From a bacterium (lineage in GTDB: Bacteria; Bacteroidota; Ignavibacteria; Ignavibacteriales; Ignavibacteriaceae): a DNA stretch of 64,000 nucleotides. This document shows positions 56,376 through 64,000 of the stretch, in pieces. Made by a program: the position numbers and the translations under genes. A model generated the notes under the pieces. That model was given only the letters and a program-made list of their open reading frames with translations, had not been told where the DNA came from and did not search any database. The stretch is taken from the NCBI GenBank assembly GCA_016716565.1, contig JADJWC010000001.1, positions 868,001 to 932,000 of the forward strand, written 5' to 3'. Positions within the stretch are counted from its first letter, which is position 1, and each line of letters begins with the position of its first letter.

Positions 56376-57998
56376 ATGGAAAAACTTCTTCTTCTCGGTG
56401 CCGAAGCAATCGCTCAGGGCGCTATAGATGGAGGTATGTCTGGTATTTACGCATACCCCGGAACTCCTTCAACAGAAATCACAGAATATGGTCAGCACAA
56501 TAAAACAGCAATAGAGCGAAATCTTCACAGACAGTGGTCTGCTAATGAAAAAACAGCAATGGAAGCCGCACTCGGAATGAGTTATGGCGGTAAGCGTGCA
56601 ATGGTATGTATGAAGCATGTCGGATTAAATGTTGCTGCAGATGCATTTATAAATTCAGCAATTACTGGTGTCAATGGAGGATTGATTATTACGGTTGCAG
56701 ATGATCCATCAATGCATTCTTCACAGAATGAACAGGACTCCCGGTTCTTCGGAAAATTTGCAATGATACCTATTCTCGAACCTGCCAACCAGCAGGAAGC
56801 TTATGATATGGCTTATGAAGGTTTTGAACTTTCGGAGAAATTTAAAATTCCTGTGATGATAAGAATTACCACAAGACTTTCACACTCACGTTCCGGTATC
56901 GAAAGAAGAGAACTGAAAAAGGAAAATCCTGTTACTTATCCTGAAGATCCCATTCAGTTTGTTCTTCTTCCTTCAAATGCACGAAAAAGATATAAGGGTT
57001 TGCTCTCAATCCAATCTATGCTTGAGCAGGAATCCGAACATTCTGTTTATAACACATACATTCCGGGAAGAGATAAATCACTCGGTATTATCGCCTGCGG
57101 CATAGCATATAATTATTTGAAAGAAAATTATCAGGAGAAAAGCTGCCCGCATCCTGTGCTTCAGATAAATCAATATCCGTTACCATTTACCAAAGTAGAA
57201 AAAATTGTTGATGATTGTGAAAAAGTTCTTGTGCTTGAAGATGGTTATCCGTTTGTAGAAGAGCAGTTGAGAGGATTTCTAAATATAAATTCTAAAATAA
57301 TTGGAAGACTTAATGGTACCATTCCACGTGATGGTGAATTGAACCCCGATATTGTTGGTAAAGCATTGGGAAAAGAAGTGAAGACAGGAATAGCAGTTCC
57401 AAAAATTGTAGCAAACCGACCACCGGAACTCTGTTCGGGATGCAGTCATCGTGATATATACAACGCACTTAATGAAACAATGAGAGAGTTCGGTAAGCAG
57501 AAAGTTTTTTCAGATATTGGTTGCTACACACTTGGTGCACTTCCTCCCTGGAATGCGATTAATTCCTGCGTTGATATGGGCGCATCAATAACAATGGCAA
57601 AAGGCGCTTCCGATGCTGGTATTCGTCCGGCTGTTGCGGTTATTGGTGACTCAACATTTACTCACAGCGGAATGACTGCTTTACTTGATTGTGTTTTCGA
57701 AAACACTCCCGTTACTGTTATCATTTCAGATAATTCAACTACGGCGATGACAGGTGGTCAGCAATCACCAGCTACCGGAAGATTGGAGGAAATTTGTATC
57801 GGACTTGGAGTCAAGCCCGATCACGTAAAAGTATTAACACCGCTTCCAAAATATCACGAAGAAATGGTAAAAGTTTTACGTGAAGAATTATTGTATGACG
57901 GAGTATCGGTTATCATTCCAAGAAGAGAGTGTATAGTTCAAACGGTAGCTAAAAATAAGAAAGAGGGTAAAGTGAGAACCGGGGAGGTTAAAGAATGA
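56376..57998 (+). CDS. iorA: Indolepyruvate ferredoxin oxidoreductase alpha subunit (short type)
   Basis: IorA catalyses the oxidative decarboxylation of aryl pyruvates (from aromatic amino acids) to aryl-CoA, reducing ferredoxin. The 540 residues contain the pyruvate-binding domain (GAEAIAQGAIDGGMSGIYAYPGTPSTEI), EDGYPFVEEQLRGF, and the TPP domain with RPPELCSGCSHRDIY, VIGDSTFTHSGM and ISDNSTTAMTGGQQ. The chain stops after VIIPRRECIVQTV, without the two 4Fe-4S ferredoxin motifs that long IorA proteins carry at the C-terminus. AAAAGGG precedes ATG 56376. It overlaps iorB by 4 bases. Confidence 0.92.
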   Translation: MEKLLLLGAEAIAQGAIDGGMSGIYAYPGTPSTEITEYGQHNKTAIERNLHRQWSANEKTAMEAALGMSYGGKRAMVCMKHVGLNVAADAFINSAITGVNGGLIITVADDPSMHSSQNEQDSRFFGKFAMIPILEPANQQEAYDMAYEGFELSEKFKIPVMIRITTRLSHSRSGIERRELKKENPVTYPEDPIQFVLLPSNARKRYKGLLSIQSMLEQESEHSVYNTYIPGRDKSLGIIACGIAYNYLKENYQEKSCPHPVLQINQYPLPFTKVEKIVDDCEKVLVLEDGYPFVEEQLRGFLNINSKIIGRLNGTIPRDGELNPDIVGKALGKEVKTGIAVPKIVANRPPELCSGCSHRDIYNALNETMREFGKQKVFSDIGCYTLGALPPWNAINSCVDMGASITMAKGASDAGIRPAVAVIGDSTFTHSGMTALLDCVFENTPVTVIISDNSTTAMTGGQQSPATGRLEEICIGLGVKPDHVKVLTPLPKYHEEMVKVLREELLYDGVSVIIPRRECIVQTVAKNKKEGKVRTGEVKE

Positions 57999-58591
57999 AA
58001 TCAGATATTATACTTGCTGGAGTTGGCGGACAGGGAATACTTTCAATTGCAGCTACAATAGGTATGGCTGCTTTGGAGAATCATCTTCTACTAAAACAAG
58101 CCGAAGTTCACGGAATGAGTCAGAGAGGCGGAGCTGTTCAGTCACATTTAAGAATTTCTGAAAAAGAAATTGCAAGCGATCTTATTCCGCTTGGCAGAGC
58201 AGACTTAATAATTTCCGTCGAACCAATGGAATCACTCCGCTATTTGCCGTGGCTATCAGAAAACGGATGGCTTGTAACAAACACAACTCCGTTTGTAAAC
58301 ATCCCCGATTATCCGGATATGAAAGATCTTCTTGCAGAAATCGAAAAACTCCCACATCATATTGCTATTAATGCTGATGAAATTGCCAGACAGGTTAAAT
58401 CGCCTCGTTCATCAAACATTGTAATGCTTGGTGCATCATCTCCATTTCTTGATCTTCCATACGAAAGTCTCGAAATTGGTATTAAAAAAATATTTGGAAG
58501 AAAAGGTGAGAAGATAGTTCAACTTAACTTAGACGCACTAAAAGCCGGGAGAGAATTTGCTATTAAGCACACACCGGTTGGAAGTAAATAA
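57995..58591 (+). CDS. iorB: Indolepyruvate ferredoxin oxidoreductase beta subunit
   Basis: A 198-residue gamma-domain type subunit (GVGGQGILSIAATIGMAAL, AEVHGMSQRGGAVQSHLR), the partner of IorA. The ATGA overlap gives coupled translation. Length is normal. The IorAB pair lets the cell gain reduced ferredoxin and acyl-CoA from aromatic amino acids, or run the reverse reaction for their synthesis. With PFOR elsewhere in this window, it supports an anaerobic ferredoxin-based metabolism. Confidence 0.94.
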   Translation: MKSDIILAGVGGQGILSIAATIGMAALENHLLLKQAEVHGMSQRGGAVQSHLRISEKEIASDLIPLGRADLIISVEPMESLRYLPWLSENGWLVTNTTPFVNIPDYPDMKDLLAEIEKLPHHIAINADEIARQVKSPRSSNIVMLGASSPFLDLPYESLEIGIKKIFGRKGEKIVQLNLDALKAGREFAIKHTPVGSK

Positions 58592-58602
58592 TTTGTTATA
58601 AG

Positions 58603-59634
58603 TCATTTCATCTTCTTAAAAAAATCATCCCGGTAGATTTTTGCTTTTTCCAAAGTGTTGAAATATCCAACCCGCAATGAATACCAATCAAGATTTCCAA
58701 TATTCATTCTGATTATATCCGCCAGATATCCTTTTTCAAACAAATTGTTTTTTAAGATTTCGGCCCGGTGTGGATTTTTAACTACTTCAACCTGGAAACA
58801 GAATAGTGTTCCATCTGTAAAAACTCCGTCAGCAATGAATATATCCTTTGTGCTATCATATACAGCAGCGGTTGGATTTAAATCTGCAATGCTGCATCCA
58901 AATTTATCAACATCATTTCCGGGAGTTGAGTCCGGACATAAATCGTAATCATCATCCACTCCGTCATTATCTAAATCAATATTTTTGCCCAGATAAAATG
59001 ATACTCCTGCAAAGAAACCGATATAGGTATCATTTTGTTTTCCAGCTTTAATATCATCGATATAATCAGTTGATGTAAAATTTAAATTTAACCCTAAGTT
59101 AAAACTCCATGAATCGTGAAATGGAAATCTAAATCCTGCTTCTCCTGAATAAGCAAGAGAATTTTTTTTGTAGACCGCGAATTGATTGTTAGGTAATTGA
59201 TTTCCGCTGCCATCTCCCGGATCGAAAAAGATATAACTTAATCCAGCTGATAAGTAAGGTACTGCATTACCAATTCTTCCTGCATATACTAACCCACCAC
59301 CAAGGTTGATATATCCGGTCCTGAATTTTTCTGGTGCAGGTGGATAAGTGATATCGTTGCTATAAATTTCTCCCTGTATAAAACCACCTTCTCCAATTAT
59401 TCGTAAACCAAATGTTCCAAACGATTTTGAGGGAAAAAAGTATTCTATTATAAATCTGCCATTAAAATCAAGTTCGCTTTCCCTGTAATCAGTTTTCGAA
59501 ATAGTTCCTCCTGTTTCGAGAGTCAATCCAAAAGCATTTGATAATGGATGAAATTTTTTTGAAGAAAGTGATTGAGCAAGACCAAATTCACAAAGAATGA
59601 AAAATACAAGTGAGGTTATTATGAAATAATTCAA
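58603..59634 (-). CDS. Outer-membrane barrel protein with TSP3 and SPOR-like end
   Basis: A 343-residue exported protein: signal (ending GLAQS), an OmpA-like N-terminal barrel (about 30-215), a thrombospondin-3 calcium-binding turn (DLDNDGVDDDYDLCPD) and a C-terminal domain (about 272-343) that looks like SPOR (FCFQVEVVKNPHRAEILKNNLFEKGY, YSLRVGYFNTLEKAKIYRDDF), a peptidoglycan-binding fold. The barrel is similar to the OmpA-type protein at 61350-62714 (FDP..G.GN, SIAYS/SLAYS). The start is TTG 59634 directly after an upstream stop; no ATG precedes the signal peptide. Confidence 0.82.
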   Translation of the reverse strand: MNYFIITSLVFFILCEFGLAQSLSSKKFHPLSNAFGLTLETGGTISKTDYRESELDFNGRFIIEYFFPSKSFGTFGLRIIGEGGFIQGEIYSNDITYPPAPEKFRTGYINLGGGLVYAGRIGNAVPYLSAGLSYIFFDPGDGSGNQLPNNQFAVYKKNSLAYSGEAGFRFPFHDSWSFNLGLNLNFTSTDYIDDIKAGKQNDTYIGFFAGVSFYLGKNIDLDNDGVDDDYDLCPDSTPGNDVDKFGCSIADLNPTAAVYDSTKDIFIADGVFTDGTLFCFQVEVVKNPHRAEILKNNLFEKGYLADIIRMNIGNLDWYSLRVGYFNTLEKAKIYRDDFFKKMK

Positions 59635-59668
59635 TCAGGTTAAATAGCGATGATGGTTTAAAATATAT

Positions 59669-59689
59669 CAGCCCGGTTTAGCCGGGCTG
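59669..59689 (-). terminator. Terminator after the aminopeptidase gene
   Basis: CAGCCCGG and CCGGGCTG form an 8-bp GC-rich stem with loop TTTAG, just after the stop of the aminopeptidase gene (59698). On the minus strand it is followed by TGATATATTTT. Probably ends the aminopeptidase transcript before the barrel gene. Confidence 0.75.
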
Positions 59690-59697
59690 TTTAATTT

Positions 59698-61089
59698 TTA
59701 TCTGCCGATTATCGACTCGAGTTCTTCAATAGTTTTAGGAATCGGTTTTGACCCTAATACTCTGAATCCGTCATCAGTAACCAATATATCATCTTCAATC
59801 CTGATTCCACCAAAGCCCGTGTAATTTTCAAGCATATCATAGTTGATATATTCTGGAAACCTGTTTTGTGTTTTCCACATGTCGATCAGTTCCGGAATAA
59901 AATAAATTCCAGGTTCAATTGTAAACACATGACCTGGTTCGAGAGTTTTGGCCAGCCTTAAATACTTTAACCCAAATTCTTCACTTCTCTGCACACTCTC
60001 ATCATATCCGACAAAATCTTCACCGAGTCCTTCCATATCATGGACATCCAATCCAAGCATATGACCTAAACCATGAGGGAAGAACAAAGTGTGTGCGCCT
60101 GAATTAACTGCTTCTTCCGCATTGCCGAACATTATACCAAGTTCAATCAAACCAGAGGCAATATCTTTAGCAGCATTGAAGTGTAATTCTCTGTTTGTAA
60201 TTCCTGGCCGTACAGAATTAATTGCGTTCATTTGTGCGCGAAGAACTATCTGGTAAATTTCTTTCTGATTGTCTGAAAATTTTCCACCAACAGGAATCGT
60301 TCTGGTGATATCACTTGCATAATGAAGTTTGCTTTCAGCACCTGAATCATTTACGAGTAAATCACCGGTTTTCATTTTGTTATCATAATAAGGATTATGA
60401 AGTGTTTGCCCATTTATAGAAACTATAGGTCTGAATGAAAGTCCGTAACCCAGAGAAAGTGCTATACCTTCAATCATACCGGCAATCTTACGTTCATCAG
60501 TATCTGGTTTTACCATTTTCATAGCAGCGATGTGCATCTTTGCGGCAATATCAACTGCTTCATCAAGTTCAACGATCTCTTCACTGGATTTTATTGATCT
60601 TTGTGCAACAACCGCTTTAATTAATTTTTCTGAACAGTAATCATTTACATTAGCGTAATTTAACCCGCTCGTTGAAGCGAGCTTTAAAATATTTTCAATA
60701 CGATACTGAGGAAGGAAATGAATTTTTCTACCTTTTTTAATTGCGCCTGAAATTTGTTCGGCCAGCTTATCTGGTGATGCAGTACGTTTAATACCTACTT
60801 TATCAGCAAAATCACTAACGGTTGGTTGAATCCCTGTCCAAACGATATCATCCATGCTCAAATCATTCCCGAACAGTGTTTCAAGATTATTATCTATATC
60901 TATTGTAGCTGCAAATCCAGGTCTGTCGATTCCAAAATAATAGAGAAAGGTACTATCTTGTCTAAAGTAGTATGTGTTAGCTTTGTAGTTCGCAGGACTG
61001 TCTTCATTTCCCAAGAATAGTAATAATCCAGAATCAAACTTATCTTTTAACAAACTTCTCCGGTTGGTGTAAATATTTATGTCAAACAT
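59698..61089 (-). CDS. pepP: Xaa-Pro aminopeptidase, M24B family
   Basis: A 463-residue metallopeptidase that removes N-terminal residues preceding proline. An N-terminal creatinase-like domain (about 1-165, with YYFRQDSTFLYYFG) is followed by the pita-bread catalytic domain. The metal ligands lie in VNDSGAE, YASDITRTIPVGG, HGLGHMLGLDVHD, FTIEPGIYF and GGIRIEDDILVT, all present. The length fits PepP-type enzymes. No signal peptide, so it is cytosolic. It is probably a single-gene unit with a terminator. Confidence 0.94.
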   Translation of the reverse strand: MFDINIYTNRRSLLKDKFDSGLLLFLGNEDSPANYKANTYYFRQDSTFLYYFGIDRPGFAATIDIDNNLETLFGNDLSMDDIVWTGIQPTVSDFADKVGIKRTASPDKLAEQISGAIKKGRKIHFLPQYRIENILKLASTSGLNYANVNDYCSEKLIKAVVAQRSIKSSEEIVELDEAVDIAAKMHIAAMKMVKPDTDERKIAGMIEGIALSLGYGLSFRPIVSINGQTLHNPYYDNKMKTGDLLVNDSGAESKLHYASDITRTIPVGGKFSDNQKEIYQIVLRAQMNAINSVRPGITNRELHFNAAKDIASGLIELGIMFGNAEEAVNSGAHTLFFPHGLGHMLGLDVHDMEGLGEDFVGYDESVQRSEEFGLKYLRLAKTLEPGHVFTIEPGIYFIPELIDMWKTQNRFPEYINYDMLENYTGFGGIRIEDDILVTDDGFRVLGSKPIPKTIEELESIIGR

Positions 61090-61285
61090 TATAGCTCCTC
61101 TTCTAAAATTTGTAGAGTATGATGATAATTGCAGATTAGATAATATCCAGTAACTAAATTAAACAATTTGTGTATCTAAATGTAGCATTTACATGCTCGT
61201 AATTCTCAGTTATATATTATATCCATTTTTAGGCCAAAATCAATATTTTTCAAGACTCATATTGGTAAAAAAATTCGCACAAGAT

Positions 61286-61319
61286 TTGTTTATGGACTAA
61301 AACAATACAGTAATCTTTG
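61286..61319 (+). promoter_or_regulatory. Possible promoter of the OmpA-like gene
   Basis: TTG (61286-61288) and TAATCTTTG (61311-61319) are separated by 22 bases and lie 31 bases before ATG 61350. This resembles the TTG/TAnnTTTG layout of Bacteroidota promoters with one extra base in the -7 box. Tentative. Confidence 0.35.
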
Positions 61320-61349
61320 CAATAATCTAAATAGATATAGGTTCTAACT

Positions 61350-62714
61350 GTGAAAAAATTATACAAATATTGGAATCCTCTTTCCAGCTTTTTAATTCTA
61401 GTTCTTGTTGCTACACTTCTTCCTTTAAATAGTTCTTTACCGCAAAATAAGTTAAATGTCACGCATGGTTTTCATAACACATTCGTATTGGGTATAGATG
61501 GAGGAGTAACCTTACCACAGACAGATTATCAGACAAACAAGATGGGCTTTGCATTCAGAGGCACAGGAGAATATTTTTTCAAGACAAACTCAATACATCT
61601 GTTCGGACTGAAACTAAAGCTAGGCTACGATCAGGTAACAGGAGAAGATAGCAGAGGAGAGATATCAACACAGGATGGAACGAGACAAATACCAGAGACA
61701 TTTAAGACAGGTATATTTAGTGGTGGAATAGCGGCGACATACAGCATATCGATAGGAGATGTGGTATTTCCGTATGTATCAGGAGGAATAAGCAATTTGT
61801 GGTTTGATCCGAAGGATGGGGAAGGAAATGCAGGAGAATACAACGCAGCAGGAAGATATGAGAAGAGCAGCATAGCCTACAGCATAGAGGTGGGGATGAG
61901 ATATCTGGTAAGTGATAAGGTAAGCATAAGTATCTCAGCAAATCCATATATCCCACAGACAGATTACCTGGATGATGTAGCAGCAGCATTTTCAGATGAT
62001 GCATACACTACGGTAATGCTGGGAATAACGATCTCACCATTTATCAATACAGATGAAGATAATGATGGAATTTCAGGCTCAGAAGATATGTGTCCGGATG
62101 AAGCAGAAGACTATGATGGATACGAGGACGAGGATGGATGTCCTGACTTGGATAATGATGGAGATGGGATACTGGATATAAATGACAAATGTCCGAATGA
62201 AGCGGAAGATGCAGATGGATACGAGGATGAGGACGGATGTCCGGATCTGGATAATGATGGAGATGGGATACCGGATGTAGCGGATAAGTGTCCAAATGAA
62301 GCAGAGGATAAGGATGGAGTAGAAGATGAGGATGGATGTCCGGAGTATGAGGAGGTAAAGCTGGAAGAAAAATATATGCTGATGGGAGATGAGATATTTG
62401 AGAGCAACTCAGCGATGATAAAGGTGGAAGGGAAGAAGCAGTTAGATGAAGTAGTAAGCAAAATTCAGAGATATCCGGAAGGAAGCAAGTGGAAGATAGA
62501 GGGACATATGGATTCGAACGGTAATAAGAGATTCCTGAGGAATTTATCATTAGAGAGAGCGAAGGCTGTGCTGGAGTACTTAAGTTACTTTGGAGGATTG
62601 AAGCGGGAGAACTTCCAGGTAATGGGAATGGGAGACAATCAACCGGTAGGAGATAACAACACGGAAGAAGGCCGAAGACAAAACCGCAGAATTGAAATTA
62701 TTCCGGAAAAATAA
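61350..62714 (+). CDS. OmpA-family outer-membrane protein with TSP3 repeats
   Basis: A 454-residue protein with a signal sequence (about 1-31), an eight-stranded-type barrel (about 45-230), three acidic thrombospondin-3 repeats of 33 residues (about 248-335; CPNEAED.DGYEDEDGCPDLDNDGDG), and a C-terminal OmpA peptidoglycan-binding domain (about 345-452; IEGHMDSNGNKRFLRNLSLERA, GMGDNQPV, EEGRRQNRRIEI). It anchors the outer membrane to peptidoglycan. Codon use between about 61500 and 62650 is unlike the neighbours: isoleucine is nearly always ATA, glycine GGA, and third-position T is rare, although the ends look normal. The barrel is similar to that at 58603-59634. Confidence 0.93.
   Translation: MKKLYKYWNPLSSFLILVLVATLLPLNSSLPQNKLNVTHGFHNTFVLGIDGGVTLPQTDYQTNKMGFAFRGTGEYFFKTNSIHLFGLKLKLGYDQVTGEDSRGEISTQDGTRQIPETFKTGIFSGGIAATYSISIGDVVFPYVSGGISNLWFDPKDGEGNAGEYNAAGRYEKSSIAYSIEVGMRYLVSDKVSISISANPYIPQTDYLDDVAAAFSDDAYTTVMLGITISPFINTDEDNDGISGSEDMCPDEAEDYDGYEDEDGCPDLDNDGDGILDINDKCPNEAEDADGYEDEDGCPDLDNDGDGIPDVADKCPNEAEDKDGVEDEDGCPEYEEVKLEEKYMLMGDEIFESNSAMIKVEGKKQLDEVVSKIQRYPEGSKWKIEGHMDSNGNKRFLRNLSLERAKAVLEYLSYFGGLKRENFQVMGMGDNQPVGDNNTEEGRRQNRRIEIIPEK
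62091..62354 (+). repeat. 99-bp tandem repeats coding thrombospondin-3 units
   Basis: Two full copies (62091-62189 and 62190-62288) and a partial third (62289-62354) of a 99-base unit, encoding CP(D/N)EAED.DG.EDEDGCP and DLDNDGDGI.D. The nucleotide copies are closer than needed for the protein, including synonymous sites. Confidence 0.8.
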
Positions 62715-62740
62715 CTGATTGGATAATATATCATATCATT

Positions 62741-62768
62741 AAAAACCGGATTACAAGTCCGGTTTTTT
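62741..62768 (+). terminator. Terminator after the OmpA-like gene
   Basis: AAAAACCGGA (62741-62750) and TCCGGTTTTT (62758-62767) form a 10-bp stem with loop TTACAAG, followed by TGTTTTTG. The right half lies in the 3' codons of the minus-strand acetyltransferase gene, whose stop is at 62751-62753. Confidence 0.85.
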
Positions 62769-63230
62769 GTTTTTGATCAGTTTGGCGGGGACTCCGGCAA
62801 CAATAGAATTTGGCGGAACGTCTTTGGTAACCACAGCGCCAGCACCTACTATTGAATTTTCACCGATTGTAACACCACACATTATAGTTGAAGATGAACC
62901 TATTGATGCTCCTTTTTTTACAAACGTTTCCACAACCTTCCAGTCACTTTCAGTTTGCATTGACCCGTCTACGTTTGTAGCTCTGGGGTGTTTGTCATTA
63001 ATAAAAGTAACATTATGTCCAACAAAAACATTATCCCCGATGTGAACACCTTCACAAATAAAAGTATGAGAAGATATTTTGCAATTTTTACCAATGAAAG
63101 CGTTTTTCTGAATTTCTACGAAAGTACCGATTTTTGTTCCATCATCGATTGAGCAGCCGTAAAGATTAACAAAGTCGTAAATCTTTACATCCTTTCCTAG
63201 CTTAACATTGTTTATGTTTTGATTACTCAT
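62751..63230 (-). CDS. Acetyltransferase of the WlbB/WbpD type (left-handed beta-helix)
   Basis: A 159-residue hexapeptide-repeat acetyltransferase: KLGKDVKIYDFVNLYGCSIDDGTKIG, repeated I.(E/D)N coils, NDKHPRATN with a catalytic-type histidine, and AGVPAKLIK at the end. It matches UDP-2-acetamido-3-amino-2,3-dideoxy-glucuronate N-acetyltransferases (WlbB/WbpD), which form a precursor of di-N-acetylated uronic acid in O-antigen synthesis. The neighbouring Gfo/Idh/MocA dehydrogenase gene upstream fits this pathway. Confidence 0.85.
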   Translation of the reverse strand: MSNQNINNVKLGKDVKIYDFVNLYGCSIDDGTKIGTFVEIQKNAFIGKNCKISSHTFICEGVHIGDNVFVGHNVTFINDKHPRATNVDGSMQTESDWKVVETFVKKGASIGSSSTIMCGVTIGENSIVGAGAVVTKDVPPNSIVAGVPAKLIKNKKPDL

Positions 63231-63292
63231 TTGAAATCCAACAATAAAAATTTTTACAATGATGACTTAAATAATTACAACGATTTAAAACT

Positions 63293-64000
63293 TTATTTCA
63301 GTTCTACTATTTGTCCCCTGTTAGCAAGAGAAATATCGGCAGCTTCAAGCAATTTAATGACAGCAAGTCCATCAACACCATTAGTCAGTGGTTGTCTGTT
63401 TTCTTTAATTGAAGAAATGAATTCCTGAGTGCCAAGTGCCAAAGCTTCAGTTTGATTTACTTTTGGTGAAAACATATCGCCGATTCTGTATTGAACAAGT
63501 GCTTCGTGAATACTTTCAGTTGAATTGAACTCAACTCCGCTGTCATAAACTTTTATCTTCTCAAAATTTTCCATGTCATCGTACACAAGCATTTTCTTGT
63601 CTCCTCCAACAATTATTCTCCTGATTTTTACCGGCGAGATCCAGTTGACATGGAAATGTGCGAAACAGTTATCTTCAAAATAAATGCAGATATGAGCAAG
63701 ATTTTCTTTGCCTTTAAAATTTGCAATTCCGTTAGCAGAAAGTGCTTTGGCTTTATGCTTTTGAAGTAAATAAGTCATTATCGAAAGATCGTGCGGAGCC
63801 AGATCCCAAACAACATTTACATCTCGTTGAAATAGTCCGAGATTGATTCTTTCAGAATCGAAGTAAATAATATTTCCAAGCTCATATTTGTCTATGAGTT
63901 CTTTAATCTTGATAACTGCTCCATTATAAATAAAAGTGTGATCAACAAAAATTTTCAGATTTTTTTTATCAGCGATGTCAATTAATTCTTCAGCTTCCTT
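63293..64000 (-). CDS. Gfo/Idh/MocA-family oxidoreductase (5' end outside window)
   Basis: The frame is open from 64000 to the stop at 63293, with 235 residues visible. Only the C-terminal part is present: KIFVDHTFIYNGAVIKIKEL, NVVWDLAPHDLSIMTYLL with the catalytic-region His, and the beta-sheet domain to AVIKLLEAADIS. The APHDL.I motif fits the UDP-N-acetylglucosaminuronate 3-dehydrogenase (WlbA/WbpB) branch. This and the acetyltransferase 62 bases downstream are probably in one operon for a UDP-acetamido-uronic acid; more pathway genes should lie past the window end. The visible ATG at 63778 is internal. Confidence 0.87.
   Translation of the reverse strand, partial: KEAEELIDIADKKNLKIFVDHTFIYNGAVIKIKELIDKYELGNIIYFDSERINLGLFQRDVNVVWDLAPHDLSIMTYLLQKHKAKALSANGIANFKGKENLAHICIYFEDNCFAHFHVNWISPVKIRRIIVGGDKKMLVYDDMENFEKIKVYDSGVEFNSTESIHEALVQYRIGDMFSPKVNQTEALALGTQEFISSIKENRQPLTNGVDGLAVIKLLEAADISLANRGQIVELK

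Noticed and set aside
62044..62550. Long minus-strand open frames opposite the OmpA-like gene (also 62111-62461)
   Set aside because: They lie fully inside a clear OmpA gene and arise from its low use of T at third positions and its 99-base repeats; the products are Ser/His/Pro-rich without any motif.
1..64000. CRISPR array, tRNA or rRNA genes, IS elements, prophage
   Set aside because: No regularly spaced repeats, cloverleaf sequences, transposase or phage genes were seen on either strand.

Overview
The window is an AT-rich bacterial chromosome segment with about 50 genes packed on both strands. It most likely comes from the Ignavibacteria/Chlorobi side of the Bacteroidota. The strongest sign is a secreted C25-type protein that ends in a Por-type (type IX) sorting domain with the PNPFNPST motif common in that group. 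Other signs are pyruvate:ferredoxin and indolepyruvate:ferredoxin oxidoreductases, DUF4301, DUF4382, DUF4920 and LVIVD proteins, many lipoproteins, and weak Shine-Dalgarno use. The lineage is inferred from gene content; no 16S or tRNA gene is visible. No CRISPR array, insertion sequence, prophage or attachment site was seen.

Layout. 1-6107: the 3' part of carB, an NADP/F420 oxidoreductase-like protein, an M48 lipoprotein, a DUF4382 lipoprotein, and ychF interrupted by an in-frame TAA. 6111-15901: a large C25-like type IX cargo protein, then a poly-gamma-glutamate set (pgsB, pgsC, a PgsW-type protein) running into an unknown exported protein, an outer-membrane barrel and an LVIVD lipoprotein. 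15910-18422 (minus): a duplicated-domain lipoprotein, an HGSNAT/DUF1624-type membrane acyltransferase and a small membrane protein. 18753-24685: PFOR, a dihydroorotate-dehydrogenase-like flavoprotein and a membrane metallophosphoesterase. 24748-32433: an outer-membrane protein, a CHASE2/AAA+ sigma-54 activator, two secreted proteins, a TauE/SafE permease, mnmA and a zinc-ribbon protein. 32561-44564: a trypsin-like lipoprotein, an MFS permease, a REC-PAS-PAS-kinase protein, a D-cysteine desulfhydrase-like enzyme, DUF4301, a small unknown protein, and a NarL-type regulator with its propeller sensor kinase.

44709-56233 is an envelope or small-molecule biosynthesis island: a SPASM-like radical SAM protein coupled to a frameshifted GT87 gene, a tight seven-gene minus-strand operon (nucleotidyltransferase, two B12-type radical SAM proteins, three methyltransferases, one GT4 glycosyltransferase), and an O-antigen-ligase/TPR protein. 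56376-58591 is iorAB. 58603-62714 holds two related barrel/thrombospondin-3 proteins, one ending in a SPOR-like and the other in an OmpA domain, flanking a Xaa-Pro aminopeptidase. 62751-64000 has a WlbB/WbpD-like acetyltransferase and a Gfo/Idh/MocA oxidoreductase running off the end, together suggesting acetamido-sugar nucleotide synthesis.

The best candidates for undescribed biology are the seven-gene radical SAM/methyltransferase operon and the poly-gamma-glutamate set extended by envelope proteins. Two genes look broken (ychF by one nonsense codon, GT87 by one extra base); either could be real or an assembly error. Where GTG or TTG starts were chosen, the entry says so.
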